Part shown: positions 20,789 to 31,769 of the stretch, piece after piece
Position numbering within the stretch: position 1 is the first letter of the stretch
Layout of the letters: each line of letters opens with the position of its first letter
Assembly (NCBI GenBank): GCA_963662175.1
Contig: OY759219.1
Coordinates: forward strand, 25,772,908 to 25,836,907
Reading direction: 5' to 3'
DNA: 64,000 nucleotides
DNA from: Aradus depressus
Lineage: Eukaryota > Arthropoda > Insecta > Hemiptera > Aradidae
The notes under the pieces: model-generated
Told to the model about the DNA's origin: nothing
The model's input: only the letters and a program-made list of their open reading frames with translations
The model's database searches: none
Program-made: the position numbers and the translations under genes

Positions 20789-20808
20789 AAAAAGAAGGAA
20801 AAGGCAAA
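20789..20808 (+). promoter_or_regulatory. Polypurine tract
   Basis: AAAAAGAAGGAAAAGGCAAA directly before the 3' LTR, all purine except one C. This is the place and composition of the primer for plus-strand DNA synthesis. Confidence 0.85.
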
Positions 20809-21610
20809 TGTGATGTACACTACGGAACATTTTTTTAATGAATATTTTAATGAAAAGAGGTAATTTTTTTTATTATAATCTAATATCATATATATATTAG
20901 ATATATATCAAGGTGTTTGAGAAACAAAACAAGAAAACATATAAAAAACAGCTGTGAAATAGTGTTAAATGTAATGGAGTCGTGAGCTAGCTCTAAAACG
21001 GTGCATGTGGTTTTGATATGTTTTAAATAAAAATGAAGTTGAACAATTAGATGAAAGTTGACTGGGGTGGAATTAAAGTGTGAAAAGTTGACGGGGTCTG
21101 GTTTCTGTGGTAGAGGCGTCGAGAAGGTACAATTAATAATATATATTTTTCAATATGCCCAAATAAAAAAAGAAATAGTTTTTTAAGTATTAATTTAATG
21201 TTTTTGTGCCATTGTAAATTTTTGTTTTGTTTGTTCAAATGTTAAGTTTTTTAAAAATTTAAATATGTAAATATAGATAATAACCCAATTATTTGTCCTC
21301 TTCAAATTATATTCTATTCATCTTCCCTGTTGTCCCAGTAGTATCATTTAAAAAAACCTTTGGATTAGAAATTAATATTATTTAAAATTATTTAAAAATT
21401 GGTATCTCTTTGTGAATCCAAGTGTAAAGTTTGTTTAATTGAATTTTTTTTTTTGTATACGTGTACTTTCTTAAAAATTGCACGTCTTAAATTATTGATA
21501 ATATTTTTTTAGGGCAATTTTCGGCAAACTACTGTAGAAATCAAAATTTAAATAAACAAAAGAGATCAAATTTCTACAGGAAATGTGGTAGCAATCAAGT
21601 TATTATCACA
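20809..21610 (+). repeat. 3' LTR of the gypsy element
   Basis: 802 bp, same sequence as the 5' LTR apart from one extra T and three bases at 21591, 21592 and 21595. Ends in ATCACA and is followed by the GTAG duplication. Confidence 0.97.
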
Positions 21611-21614
21611 GTAG

Positions 21615-22000
21615 ATAAAAAAAAAAAATAAAAAAGAAATTGAGGGTGGGTTGAGTGAGCTTTCAAGGAAAGAGGAGACGAACGAAGAAGAAAATACATA
21701 TTAGAAAAGTTTTAGGGGTAAGTTAGAGTTGTGTAGAATGAATATTGAAAGGTAGAGAGGGATGTGATTTAGTCTTGTTTTTCTTAGAACCTTTTCATGG
21801 GAGCGAGTATTTGTCTTGATGCTGTCTAAATTGCAGTCATCTATAATTCTGTGTACGTTTGTCCAACTTCAAAATTTGACAAAACTTTCATTCAGAAATA
21901 TCATAAGAAACATTTTTTTTCAATAGACAATTCTTCCACAGAATTGAAAAAAAGTCTTCAGTTACTACACACGATTGAAGTGTACCTAACTCTTCTAGTT
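21615..22000. other. No recognisable feature
   Basis: Flank of the gypsy element; no ORF supported. Confidence 0.45.
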
Positions 22001-22012
22001 CAGTTTCTCTTT

Positions 22013-22171
22013 TTTTTTTTATTTTTTTTTTTGGTTTTATGTACGGTGCATATTAACCATGTAAATGTATTATATCTAGTTATTTATTACATCCCTGGCC
22101 TGGAGGGAGTTCTATCTACGAAATAAAACTCACTCCCGGACGGGATTCGAACCCGGCCACCATGGCCTCCC
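22013..22171 (-). mobile_element. SINE-B with deletion in the head
   Basis: Minus strand with a T-rich start (antisense poly(A)) and a 12-bp target duplication CAGTTTCTCTTT (22001-22012, 22172-22183). About 50 bp of the tRNA-like head, including most of the A box, are missing. Confidence 0.85.
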
Positions 22172-22345
22172 CAGTTTCTCTTTGTGCTAATAGACTACAT
22201 ATTTTTATTTTAACTATTTTCATTAACATTGGTACAGGGTTTAATTTACTTAATTTAATTCTGGAAATTTATATTTATATTTATGATTAAGTTAATCTAT
22301 ATCATATTTATAATAATATCTTTAAAGCAATATCTATAAGTTAAT

Positions 22346-22691
22346 GAGGGCACCGGTAGCTCAGTGGTATGCGTGCTTGACTTCTGAGCTCAAGAACGTG
22401 TGTTCGTAACCCGATCGAGTCCCTTAGTTTATTTTATCTGGGAGGTAAAATAAACTTAAGCACGCCAACCTTCGGATGGGACGTTAAGCAATGGTCCCGA
22501 GCCTGTACGATGTCAGGTATTCGTTAAAGACCCCTACCCTAGGTGAATAAAAATTTAGGGTAGGCAAAATTTAGGACTCCCACAATAGAATCGGGCTCAT
22601 GTCCACCAGAGTGACGAAAGAGCGCTTTGGTAGTAGGCGATATGACCTCGTTGTTAAAGCCCGGGCATGAGACATAAAACCTAACCTAACC
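22346..22691 (+). mobile_element. SINE-A, full length with target duplication
   Basis: 346 bp with a complete head (GAGGGCACCGGTAGCTCAGT), B box and tail AACCTAACCTAACC. Flanked by the 13-bp duplication TCTATAAGTTAAT (22333-22345, 22692-22704). Confidence 0.95.
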
Positions 22692-22839
22692 TCTATAAGT
22701 TAATAAATTAATGTAACCTTAACTGTAAATAAAAATTGTTACCAAGTTGTGAAACTAAAAAACAAAATTGATTCAAGGACATCGTGTAAGATGCCAAATG
22801 AAAGCTTATTGAAACACGAATTCAACAATATATATATAC

Positions 22840-23020
22840 AGAGCTCACAGAACGACATATACTGACTGACTGCACAAACTACACCACATTAAGAAACAAA
22901 TATAAACTACCCACTGATATGAAAAAACTACTCCAAATATCTAACTACGAATACAACGGACTCATCCACTTCCTTAAAGATGCAAACTCTACAAGGACAT
23001 GTAGACGCAATAGTCGTCGT
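22840..23020 (+). pseudogene. LINE C-terminal fragment
   Basis: One frame reads ERHILTDCTNYTTLRNKYKL, then KKLLQISNYEYNGLIHFLKD. The spacing H..LTDC...LR is that of the C-terminal region after RNase H in R1/I/Jockey-related LINEs. About 55 codons only. Confidence 0.6.
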
Positions 23021-24176
23021 TAATGACACTGAAGTCGATGCGACGTTACATAAGGATTAAAACAAAAATATATATATAATGTATTTTTTTTGTGCATTTT
23101 TTAAAACATTTTTCGGGAAAATTGCTTAAAAATTGCTGTCCCCACTCCTTATATGATTAAAAATGTCGGCTGAATCTAAATTGAGAAAACTTATTGTAAA
23201 ATCGTAAAATTGTTCCCGGATTTGTAGAAAAGAATAACGGTTATAAAAAATCAACTATTTACCATTTTTACCTCAATTTTCACTTTTCTTTTTTTTATTC
23301 TATGTATTGTGCACAAACATATATTTTATGCGATACACAATAAATTTACCACAATAAGGACACTTATGCGATGCACAATAAGTAAAATTAAAGCTTTGCA
23401 CACACATAAAAAATTGCATTAATTCAAACATAAACTGTTAAAAAATACACGTGTTGTATTAAAGCATCACCAGTGAAAGGTTAAAGCATCAAAAGTGAAA
23501 GGTGCGCACAAGTATGCGCAGTCTGCTCAGTGGGTGTCAAGAATAACTTCCCCTACACTTCATATAACTGTTGAGTAAAACATAAATTCCGGCATAAGAA
23601 AATGTGCATTTTTCGTTGCATTTTATGTTGTATTGATGATCTTGTCAGCCAACACCGATCGCCTGCGGGAAGAAAGTTTATTATCTACTTTTTTATAATA
23701 TATATATATATATAAATATAAGGAAGAATGTTTGAAAAACTTGTTTTTATATTATTTCATTCTTTTTTTAAAAGACGCTGTCAACAATATTAAATCCTCT
23801 GTCATCCTTGAAAATAATGATTCTTGTAGCCATGAGACTATTTTGGCATACAGTTAAGGGAGAAGTTCCCCTTGAAAATATTTTCAAAATATATTCAGAA
23901 AGCCATTAACTGAAGTAAAAGTAAAGAGGAGAACGATATAGGATAAAGAGTTGGTTGGGTTTAGACTATATCGATGGATTCTTTCTAGCTCCATGTATAA
24001 TGCATGCCAACTTGTGGACTACACCACGGGCATAGTCACTTCCTCCTCAACTCAATCATATTTTTACATATTATTATTTTTAACCTTTCTTTGAGACTTG
24101 AATCTCAGATTAGATGGGGTAAAAATTGATGGAATATTGACTGTAAAGTTTAAAAAATTTGATATACTAATGGGGA
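23021..24176. other. Unassigned
   Basis: A 23-bp tandem duplication (TTAAAGCATCA..AGTGAAAGG) near 23458-23503, TGCGAT.CACAATAA repeated at 23318 and 23367, and an AT microsatellite at 23698. No coding signal. Confidence 0.45.
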
Positions 24177-24205
24177 GAGAGCGCCGGTAGCTCAGTGGTT
24201 ATAAG
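24177..24205 (+). mobile_element. SINE-A head fragment
   Basis: GAGAGCGCCGGTAGCTCAGT only, joined directly to unrelated repeat H. Confidence 0.7.
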
Positions 24206-24221
24206 GAGGTATTGTGATCCA

Positions 24222-24765
24222 TTTGAATAAGGAAGTACATATTGTAATCGTGTGAAAATCCGAGGTCGAGTTTTCAAAAGACATTGACTTTTCAAGGATA
24301 TCTCAACATGTTTTGAGCATTTTAGCGATCATGAATGAATCACAATTTTAGGAAGTTAATAGGGTTCTTTAGTGCAAACCGCCCCTCTGGTCTCATCCTC
24401 CCTTTGAGCTGAGTAGGCTGAAAATGGTTAGATATCGTCGTTATGTAGTCTTGGGAACACATATACAATTTCGTGTCGATATGTTCATTGTATCGGGAGT
24501 TATCGTGTGGCATATAGATACTCTTCTTTCGGCTCTTTTCTTTTAAAATCGACATGTGTTTTCTTTATTTGGTTGTGGATACAAATATTAAATTTCGTAT
24601 GGATACGTCCATTACATAGGGAGTTATTGGTGTTTTAGTGCAACCCCCGACTTGAGGTCGATATGTTCTTCCTGGCTGTCTTGTTCACATAGACATAGAG
24701 GACATTAGACAAGATAATTTCTGACCGATAACATAACTTTTCCTATACTTCCCTGGGAAAGTAAA
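24222..24765 (-). repeat. R144 repeat copy
   Basis: Monomer motifs (TTTCGTGTCGATATGTTCAT, GGGAGTTATCGTG) and A-end with the hairpin TACTTCCCTGGGAAAGTA (24746-24763). The left part 24225-24290 is repeat H, shared with 37303-37360. Confidence 0.75.
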
Positions 24766-24769
24766 AATA

Positions 24770-25504
24770 ATGTCAATAATTTGTTTGTTGAATTAGTTAT
24801 TAATATTCGTCTTTTCTCTGTTTCAGGTAAGTGTGATTCACTTTGGTGCATGTTTGGCAGAAGGTAAGCGATGACTTCTAGTTTTATATATTTGATAGCC
24901 TCAATTAAATAATTCCTTACGCACTTCTTCCTTAGATAAGAAGCAAACAGCTTTTTTTTTTTTTTAGCATTAGTCACAAAAAAAGAGAAAAAAAAACTAA
25001 GAAACTAGGTTAATTTAAGAGGCAGCAGTCAGCCATTAAATAATAAAATAAAACATGGTTCCTTTAATAAATTAGACCGATTTAATTGGGGATTTCTAAG
25101 CCATTGAGGACATTTTTTTCCGTTCCTTGTTATTGTGACATGTCCCGCATTACACAAGAGCTATGCGGGTGTGGCACGTGTTCCTGCAGGGGTTTTCCTT
25201 TCTACATGTGATCTTCCCACTTTCCTTTGAACTAACTTTTTATAAAACCACTTCAACACGCGACTGTTTTAAATTCTTGTTAACTTTAAAACGTGGCACA
25301 TCTATACATTGTTAGGGTTTCTTTTTATGCATAATAGCCAACTTCTTTGTATACCGGAAAAAAGAAAAACTTTTTTAAATATATCTTATATATATATTTT
25401 TTTCAACCATATAACAATCACACGAATGCCTCTGCGAGTTATTATACATTATGTTCTATGGACTACGCTACTTCCCCCATGTTCTGGACACGTCATGTGG
25501 CTAC
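24770..25504. other. No recognisable feature
   Basis: AT-rich; no coding signal. Confidence 0.45.
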
Positions 25505-25600
25505 CTCCTTGCTCTTTCGTCCCTCCGATGGCCTTAAGCCAGACTCTGGCATTACACAGGCTCGGGACCATTGCTTAATAACCCATCAAGGTTTTTTTTT
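25505..25600 (-). mobile_element. SINE-A fragment
   Basis: Minus-strand middle part: CTCTTTCGTCCCTCCGATGG then ACAGGCTCGGGACCATTGCT. Internal sequence deleted. Confidence 0.6.
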
Positions 25601-25735
25601 AAATTCCAGACATTATTTTGAAATTCTCCAAAATCTGAAAAGTACTTTTAAACCAGTACAATTACAACATGTGACTCGATCAAGCTATGCTAATTGAATC
25701 CCAATGTTTTTATTTCATTTATATATAACTAACTC

Positions 25736-25955
25736 ATGAGGACGCCGGTAGGTTAGAGGTAGCAAGACTACCTACTGAGTTCAAGACCGTGTGTTGATAT
25801 CTGAGCACCCCTACCCTAGTTGAAAAAACTAAGGTAAGCAAAATTAAGGATGGGCTTATGTTAACCGGAGCGACGAAATAGCTCTCTGGTAGTAGGTGAT
25901 ATAATATCGTAGTTAAAGCCCTGGCATGAGTCATGATAACTAACTAAGCTAGCTC
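25736..25955 (+). mobile_element. SINE-A with internal deletion
   Basis: Head GAGGACGCCGGTAG and tail CTAACTAAGCTAG present; about 110 bp around the centre are missing. The second hairpin is kept at 9 of 10 pairs. Confidence 0.75.
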
Positions 25956-25959
25956 AATA

Positions 25960-27237
25960 AATAAAGATGAGTGTGATACTATATGATTATTTAAAAAAAA
26001 AAAATGCAATGAACGCTCTTCATGGTGATTTATTGACTTGGACAATAGCAGGTGGGGGGGGGGGGGGGGGAGGGGAGGGTTACGCAGATGCCACTTTCCC
26101 TTCCGGAACGTCCAAGGCTACTCTTTTTTTACGTCCTCAGCTATACGATGTAAAGATAGATAACCATAAGCAATGCTGCATAAGCAATCCTTCAGAAAGC
26201 CGATGTAAAGTTTTTCACTGGAATTTCCAGATTACAAAAATGATTTTAAAAGGTCATATCTGTCTGTCTGTGTAGCTGTGAACTGAGGAGTGAGTCTGTA
26301 CTGGAAATAATAACTTGTAAAAAAAAAAAATATGCGAAAAAAATGTCTGCTTACACAATTGAATTATTGTTCAGCTGATTATTACCATTATCTGTATTTT
26401 GTTCCGCGAACAAATTTTTAATGGTTACAAATTTTGTAATTTAATGTTCCTTTTTGACAAAAAAATGTGTTTTCAAAAATCTTTACTTTAATTTTTGAGT
26501 ACTAAGAGTAAATTTCGAAGTAGCTAATTTCTCGAGTGAGACATTTTTTTAATTTTTATTTTTTGTCGTAACCAGAGAACGCTTACACAATATTCAAATT
26601 TTTCTTTGTAGTTAAATTTGCAATATACATTTTTCATGGTCATCCTATAGGTGGGGGAGAGGGGGAGGGGGGAGAGGACGGGAACTTTGATCTAAAAATG
26701 TGAGTATTTCCTCACTTCTCTTGTCTTGAATATGTTAAAGGAGCACACTACTGAATAATAAAAATAAAATGAGTGACGTTCGGAAACTTATGAGAAGAGT
26801 ACGAAGCACTCACTCGTCTATCCTCTTTATTTTCTTTGAGCTGAGGATGCATGATACCATGTGAAACCAATCGTAAATAAACAACAAACATTTTTGATGT
26901 GTAAACATCTTAGCTCTCGGTAGGACTATGTCAGACCGTCAGAGAGTAAGTCTCAGCGCAAACATACAACTACACACTTTTTTAACTGTGATGTCAGCTG
27001 TTTTTGAGCAGTTCTACGTTCATGGAATGATTAGATATAACATTGTATTTTTACAACATTATTGATCTTATTTACCGTCGTAGTGAATTTAACTAAAATA
27101 TCAATATTACGAACTATAAAATGGTCTTTCGATAAGAAACTTTAAGGTTAAGAAGCTTCGATATCTTAAATTTGTCACAATAAATTAAATTAGTGGTGAA
27201 AGAAAATAATGTGTAAATCTAAAAAAATATAATATAT
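25960..27237. other. Unassigned
   Basis: A G tract and a GGGGGAG-rich patch (26652-26680). No readable domain; the 102-codon ORF at 25967 is driven by the G tract. Confidence 0.45.
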
Positions 27238-27296
27238 AATATTTATATATATATATATATATTATTATATAATATTGTTATTAATATATAATAATA
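27238..27296. repeat. AT microsatellite
   Basis: Interrupted (AT)n block; another is at 23698-23716. Confidence 0.85.
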
Positions 27297-27461
27297 ACTG
27301 CTGAAAATATCGATCAATAAATAATTTATTTGTTGTCATATTGTCACTACAAATAATATAATGTTTTTACCCATTTCAGGAAATTGTATCTCGTAGCGAC
27401 GAATTATGAAATATTTTCTATTAATGGTAGTTTTTATGAAAAAAAAAAAAAAGTGATGGCG

Positions 27462-27619
27462 CCATTACAGAACTGTTCTAGACAGGGGCAGAAAGATACG
27501 GAGGACGAAGAAGGAACATAGAGAAACAAGTCTGCTATATCCAGTTGAAACGATGGGAATCTCCGCCTCCGTGTTTTTGCTCGCCGGCTCTGTTGGCCTG
27601 TTCACAGTTCTGTAACAAT
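27462..27619. mobile_element. Possible small inverted-repeat element
   Basis: The ends carry TTACAGAACTGT and its complement ACAGTTCTGTAA, about 155 bp apart. The inside is G+C-richer than its flanks. No target duplication is clear, so this is a tentative MITE. Confidence 0.4.
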
Positions 27620-27688
27620 TCACACTTGTTACTCTTATTAACAATGAATTTTGTAAGTGTTACGTTTAATAATACTTACCATCATGTT

Positions 27689-28225
27689 TTACTTTCCCAG
27701 CAAAGTATAGAGGATGTTATGTAATCGGTCAGAAATTCCATGATCAGTTTTCAACGGAATTTTATATCTTCCACCCCCCTGATTCCATTAATATAAAAAA
27801 ACTTTTATATATAGATAACTTCCGAAAGAATAAACTTATCAACACGAAATTTTGTATGTGTTACTATAACTCTATGAGGACAACATCTCTCGATTTCCAG
27901 TCAAATCGGGCAAAGGGATCAGGGATTAGGGGGTGAGGAGTGGTGTTAACACAAAAACTCTAATAACTGCCGTTGTAATGAATTTAACAACACAAAATTT
28001 CTTATGTAAATTCAAAATCTCATTAGGATGACACTTATTAATTTTCTGCGGAATTGACTAAAAGGAAGGGGGATCAGAGAGAAGGCACAACTGAAAAACC
28101 CCAATAATTACCGATGAATGAATATATGAACACAAAATGTAATATGAAAATTCAGAAGTTTTTGGAGGTAGAGCAAAAACGTAATTGATTAATCGATTAC
28201 CGACAACTTTTTTCCTTTTCTGTTT
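27689..28225 (+). repeat. R144 repeat copy, both ends present
   Basis: A-end hairpin TACTTTCCCAGCAAAGTA (27690-27707), then TAATCGGTCAGAAATTC and GTTTTCAACGGAATTT, monomers starting near 27851, 27984 and 28131, and B-end GAGCAAAAACGTAATTGATT. The best copy for defining the family. Confidence 0.85.
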
Positions 28226-28892
28226 TGTTAAAGGTTCAAATACTGAAAAATATTTCAATAATTAAGGCAAATTTTAGAGTGAGCTTGAATGTAGGACACT
28301 CATAATATATTTATACGAGCTAGATAACTAACATTCATGTAGCATTAAAAGTGAATAATATGAAGTCTTTGAAAAATGACAAAAGGTGTTCACTTCAAAA
28401 ATCAGGGACATCTCTGTTTGACAGCTCAAATGAAAAGGCAATACCCGAAAATTGAGTGAATGATTGGTCGAGGTCTAAAACTAGCTTTGTCCAGTCTTGT
28501 CAGACAAGTTTCGAGCCAATGAAAACTGTAGGAAGGGTGAGAAGGGAAGAGTGGGGGAAGCACTTAGTCACACCCGACCAATAATTAGCTTCCTTATTGA
28601 AGGGGGGGGGGGGGGGGGGGGGGAAACGTCAATATTGTAGGAGGCTACATTGATTAGGTAGTTACAGGATCATGTCAGCGTTAAGTGAGGCCGAGCAACA
28701 GGAAAAGTATACAGTTGTGTAGTACATCATTTTGAACTATTTATTATATTGTTATAGCATTGTGTAGCATATCATTTTGAAAGTATTTTCTTTTGGATTT
28801 CATCTAAACATCTATTTTCACTTTTATATATATTTCACTGGAGAAAAAAGTTGCCGATGAATAACCGGCAATGTTCAATGAAATTCCGCTGA
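28226..28892. other. Unassigned
   Basis: Holds the 22-G tract. No coding signal. Confidence 0.45.
28602..28623. repeat. Poly(G) tract, 22 G
   Basis: Uninterrupted; other tracts are 26054-26070 (17 G), 42705-42729 (25 G) and 43256-43275 (20 C). Confidence 0.95.
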
Positions 28893-29020
28893 CGCCAACT
28901 CATTACCTTCATATACCAAGTAATACTTGAATGAAATGATTTTGAGAAGGGGGAAGGGGAGAGAGTGGTCTGTATGTGTGGTTCGTATAAGAAAGTCCTG
29001 TAGTGTCCACATAATTTTTT
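28893..29020 (+). repeat. Repeat G copy
   Basis: CGCTGACGCCAACTCATTAC, GGGGAGAGAGTGGTCTGTAT, GTTCGTATAAGAAAGTCCTG. Confidence 0.65.
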
Positions 29021-29094
29021 TTTGTATTCGCTAAATGATGTCGGTTTTCTTTAGAAATATAATTTTTTAACAGACAGTTTTTTTACCGACAAAT

Positions 29095-29492
29095 CAAACG
29101 AAAATACTGTTAGCGAACTTGTGTTCTCCTTATTCCCGTTACTCCACAGAAAGGCAGCCCTTAATTTAACCAATTGACTCCTCATATACAAACTTCTGTT
29201 GCGGCCAGTGATAACGTATACATGCCCAGTGTGAGCCGGTCTTGCAAGCAATACCAACTTGAGAACTCTTCAAGTGGCCCAAAACAAATGCCTTAGATTG
29301 GTTGGTAGCTACTCGTGGGACACCTCCAGTCTCCAAATCCTTGAAGACCTGAATGTTGAGCTTCTACTGGACTACATAATAAATTTCAATAACAGCTTTT
29401 TATTTAAGTGTGACACTAATCAAAACGTTTTGGTAAAGAAAATAGGGATAATTCTGGGAGGGAAACAGAAAAATATTCGTTCTCGATTTTAA
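29095..29492 (+). pseudogene. Jockey-like LINE RT C-terminus
   Basis: Frames read LNLTN, stop, LLIYKLLLRPVITYTCPV, then a stop and AGLASNTNLRTLQVAQNKCL with RLVGSYSWDTSSLQILEDLN. This is the region after the RT in Jockey-type LINEs; two in-frame stops break it. The open part from 29259 runs to TAA at 29490-29492. Confidence 0.8.
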
Positions 29493-29725
29493 ATTATAAT
29501 CTCTGTTTTCGAATGTTTATTAATTTATTTTCTATTAATTTCAGTTACTTTGTATTTTTTTTTTTATTTTTTATTTAAGAGTTTTTAAAATTTACTCTTA
29601 AGCGGTAGCATTGTTTTTAATTTAACTGATTATTTTTTATTAGTATTTACTGTACAAGGGTTAAGGAACCTTCTTGTATATATGTATTGTAAATGCGACT
29701 ATTATAATAAACTCTTCTTCTTCTA
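29493..29725 (+). repeat. 3' UTR of the Jockey-like LINE
   Basis: AT-rich, ending in AATAAACTCTTCTTCTTCT. A scrap of the same UTR is at 5660-5735 (TAAGGA.CCTT then GTAAATGCGACT and TTCTTCTTC). Confidence 0.55.
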
Positions 29726-29799
29726 TAATTTTTAAATGTTTAATTTCTACTTAATTGTGGCTTATATAAACTTATTGCTAATGTAAATTATATATAACA

Positions 29800-29965
29800 C
29801 AGCTCGGAGGTAGCATGCTAGCTTACTGAGCTTAGGATCACAGCTTCTTAGGTTTTGTAATGGGAGGTGAAAAAACCTTGAGGGGGGACGTTAAGCGATG
29901 GTCCCGTGACTGTAAGAGTTGTGATTGTAGTTAAAGCCCTGGCATGAGTCACAGTAACTAACTAT
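29800..29965 (+). mobile_element. SINE-A with internal deletion
   Basis: Head-like start, GGGACGTTAAGCGATGGTCC, then a jump to the tail AAAGCCCTGGCATGAGTC. Confidence 0.65.
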
Positions 29966-30055
29966 AATACAAGGCATTGAAGAAGGCAAACTCTGTGTCG
30001 AAAGCTTGGCAAAACTTCTACGATTTTTTTTTTTTCGACTAAAAGCTTGGTCACT

Positions 30056-30425
30056 CCTCCTTCTCACATAGTTGACAGAACCTTCCAGATTTTGATCAAA
30101 TCCTACAACAGACTGAGAGAAAAATCTTCAAGCGTAACGTCTCTACCTTGCGAGTAGCCTGGAAACGTTTGTGACAAGTTTACCTCAACTCGCTAGTCCA
30201 GTAAATGATAGATATGAATATCCCATCTGACATCTCTCAAGGGATTTATACCAAACTCTCAAACTAAAGGTACATAATTAGGACTGAGGAAGGGCCGGTG
30301 GGGTCCATCTGAGTCCAGGGGTTCCCCAAGGAGTGCTCTCAGTTCCTCTCCTCTTCAACATTTAAACCTCCAATCTTCACAGCCAAGTTTACCAGTACGT
30401 CGATGATTTACATATTCGTATTTTG
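30056..30425 (+). pseudogene. Non-LTR reverse transcriptase fragment
   Basis: One frame gives PGVPQGVLSVPLLFNI, a stop, then TSNLHSQVYQYVDDLHI: RT motif B (G.PQG) and the catalytic motif C (YVDD) of LINEs. The stop between them and the missing flanks make it a remnant. The part before 30300 is too degraded to read. Confidence 0.8.
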
Positions 30426-30464
30426 AGCTCATACCAAAAGAAACTTTAATAACATTATATAATG

Positions 30465-30612
30465 CATATTTCCATTTTACAATTATTTACGGTGTTAATA
30501 TTTAATTTTTTTTCTTTTTTGTAAAATCCTTAAGATTGGATACGTCATACACTTGTGTACATGAAAATGGCTTATAAAATATATACACTAACCGATATTA
30601 AATCTTAGAATA
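30465..30612 (+). repeat. Repeat C copy, degraded
   Basis: GATTGGATACGTCATACACT, GGCTTATAAAATATATAC, TTAAATCTTAGAATA. Confidence 0.55.
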
Positions 30613-30617
30613 TAAAC

Positions 30618-30810
30618 ACGATGGTCCCAAGCCTGTACGATGTCAGGTACTCATTAAAGTCCCCTACCTTAGATAAATAAAAACTTAGGTAGGGACTCCC
30701 ATAGTAGAGTCCAAGTTATGTCCACCAAAGTGACGAAAGAGCGCTCTGGTAGTATGCGATATGATCTATAGTAGCCCAGGGGTGATTCATAATAACTAAG
30801 CAACCGGCGC
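30618..30810 (+). mobile_element. SINE-A 3' half
   Basis: From GATGGTCCCAAGCCTGTACG to the tail. The second hairpin has CCCTACCT (30662-30669) paired with AGGTAGGG (30687-30694), a double change relative to the usual stem. Confidence 0.8.
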
Positions 30811-31004
30811 TCATACATTAAAAACTTAGTTTCTGCTTCCATTTTTATTCTCTTGGCAGAGGTCCTTAATTTCCTATAATTCTATTTAATATTTTAATTA
30901 TCAATTTGACGATAATAAAAATAATAAATAAAAAAATTAAATTACGATAGAAATTATATTCATAAAAATAAAAGACGTTGCCTTCCCGCTGATTTATTTT
31001 TGAC

Positions 31005-31270
31005 CGGAACCGGTTTTCAACGCAACGGCGTCATCATCAGTGGTACATTTATGGTAGAATTAATTAATTATACAAATAATGAAAAGTATAAATCTTAAAG
31101 CATCAGGATACAGAGTAACAAAATAAAAAATTACTTATTCCACCCATACAGCGTAGTGATTAAAGCACAACTGGCATAGCTCAAAGGTGGGGATAGTCCA
31201 CTCACTCTTTATACAAAAACATTCATTCAAATATACACAGTAACTATTGAATAAATCTCTACATAATAGT
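31005..31270 (+). repeat. Repeat E copy
   Basis: Partner of 9121-9413, with a few small gaps. Confidence 0.75.
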
Positions 31271-31364
31271 AAAATATAGAAATTACAGGATATTGGTGGA
31301 GTATCTCGGCCAAGAGAATAAAAATCGAAGAAAAAACTAAAGTTTTTATGAGCGCCCATTGCTC

Positions 31365-31415
31365 AGTTATTATGACTCGAGCCCGGCCTTTAATTACAGG
31401 TCATATCGCCTACTA
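31365..31415 (-). mobile_element. SINE-A 3' fragment
   Basis: Minus-strand tail end only: GTTATTATGACTCGAGCCCG and GGTCATATCGCCTACTA. Confidence 0.7.
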
Positions 31416-31769
31416 AATAATTATTATTTTAGTTATATATATTTTTTTACTGATAATTAAATACGTATTATTATTAATTTTTTTTTAAATTTTGCTTACT
31501 CTTTTTCTTACATTTTCGTAATAGAAACTTGTTGCTTCCTGCCGACAGCAGAATAACTGACAGGATATCGAAAAACAGAAATGTTAACGTTAAGGACTTA
31601 CTCCACAGATCCTGTAACTTATTTATCCGGCTTTTCTTAACCAGTTTAGCCCTTCTTATCTTGTTAGAGAAGAATCCTGTTTGCAAAAGAGATTATACAC
31701 TCTGCTCTGTTTCTTCGCTTTACGTTGGAAACATGTCCATTGCATGAAAATTAACGTTTCTAACAGCTC
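31416..31769. other. Unassigned
   Basis: Overlapping ORFs of about 70 codons on both strands; none recognised. Confidence 0.4.

Larger units (their letters stand above)
12584..21610 (+). mobile_element. Full-length Ty3/gypsy-type LTR retrotransposon
   Basis: Complete element of 9,027 bp: 5' LTR, primer-binding site, gag, pol, long 3' noncoding stretch, purine tract, 3' LTR. The LTRs start TGTGAT and end ATCACA, and the element is flanked by the 4-bp direct repeat GTAG (12580-12583 and 21611-21614), the size usual for Ty3/gypsy integration. The pol order (protease, RT, RNase H, integrase, GPY/F) assigns it to Ty3/gypsy; in Ty1/copia the integrase precedes RT. There is no env-like ORF between pol and the 3' LTR. 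The near-identical LTRs and uninterrupted gag and pol frames indicate a recent insertion that may still be able to move. The clade within Ty3/gypsy is not resolved. Confidence 0.97.

Noticed and set aside
25967..26275. 102-codon ORF with poly-Gly
   Set aside because: Driven by the G tract at 26054-26070; flanks show no domain.
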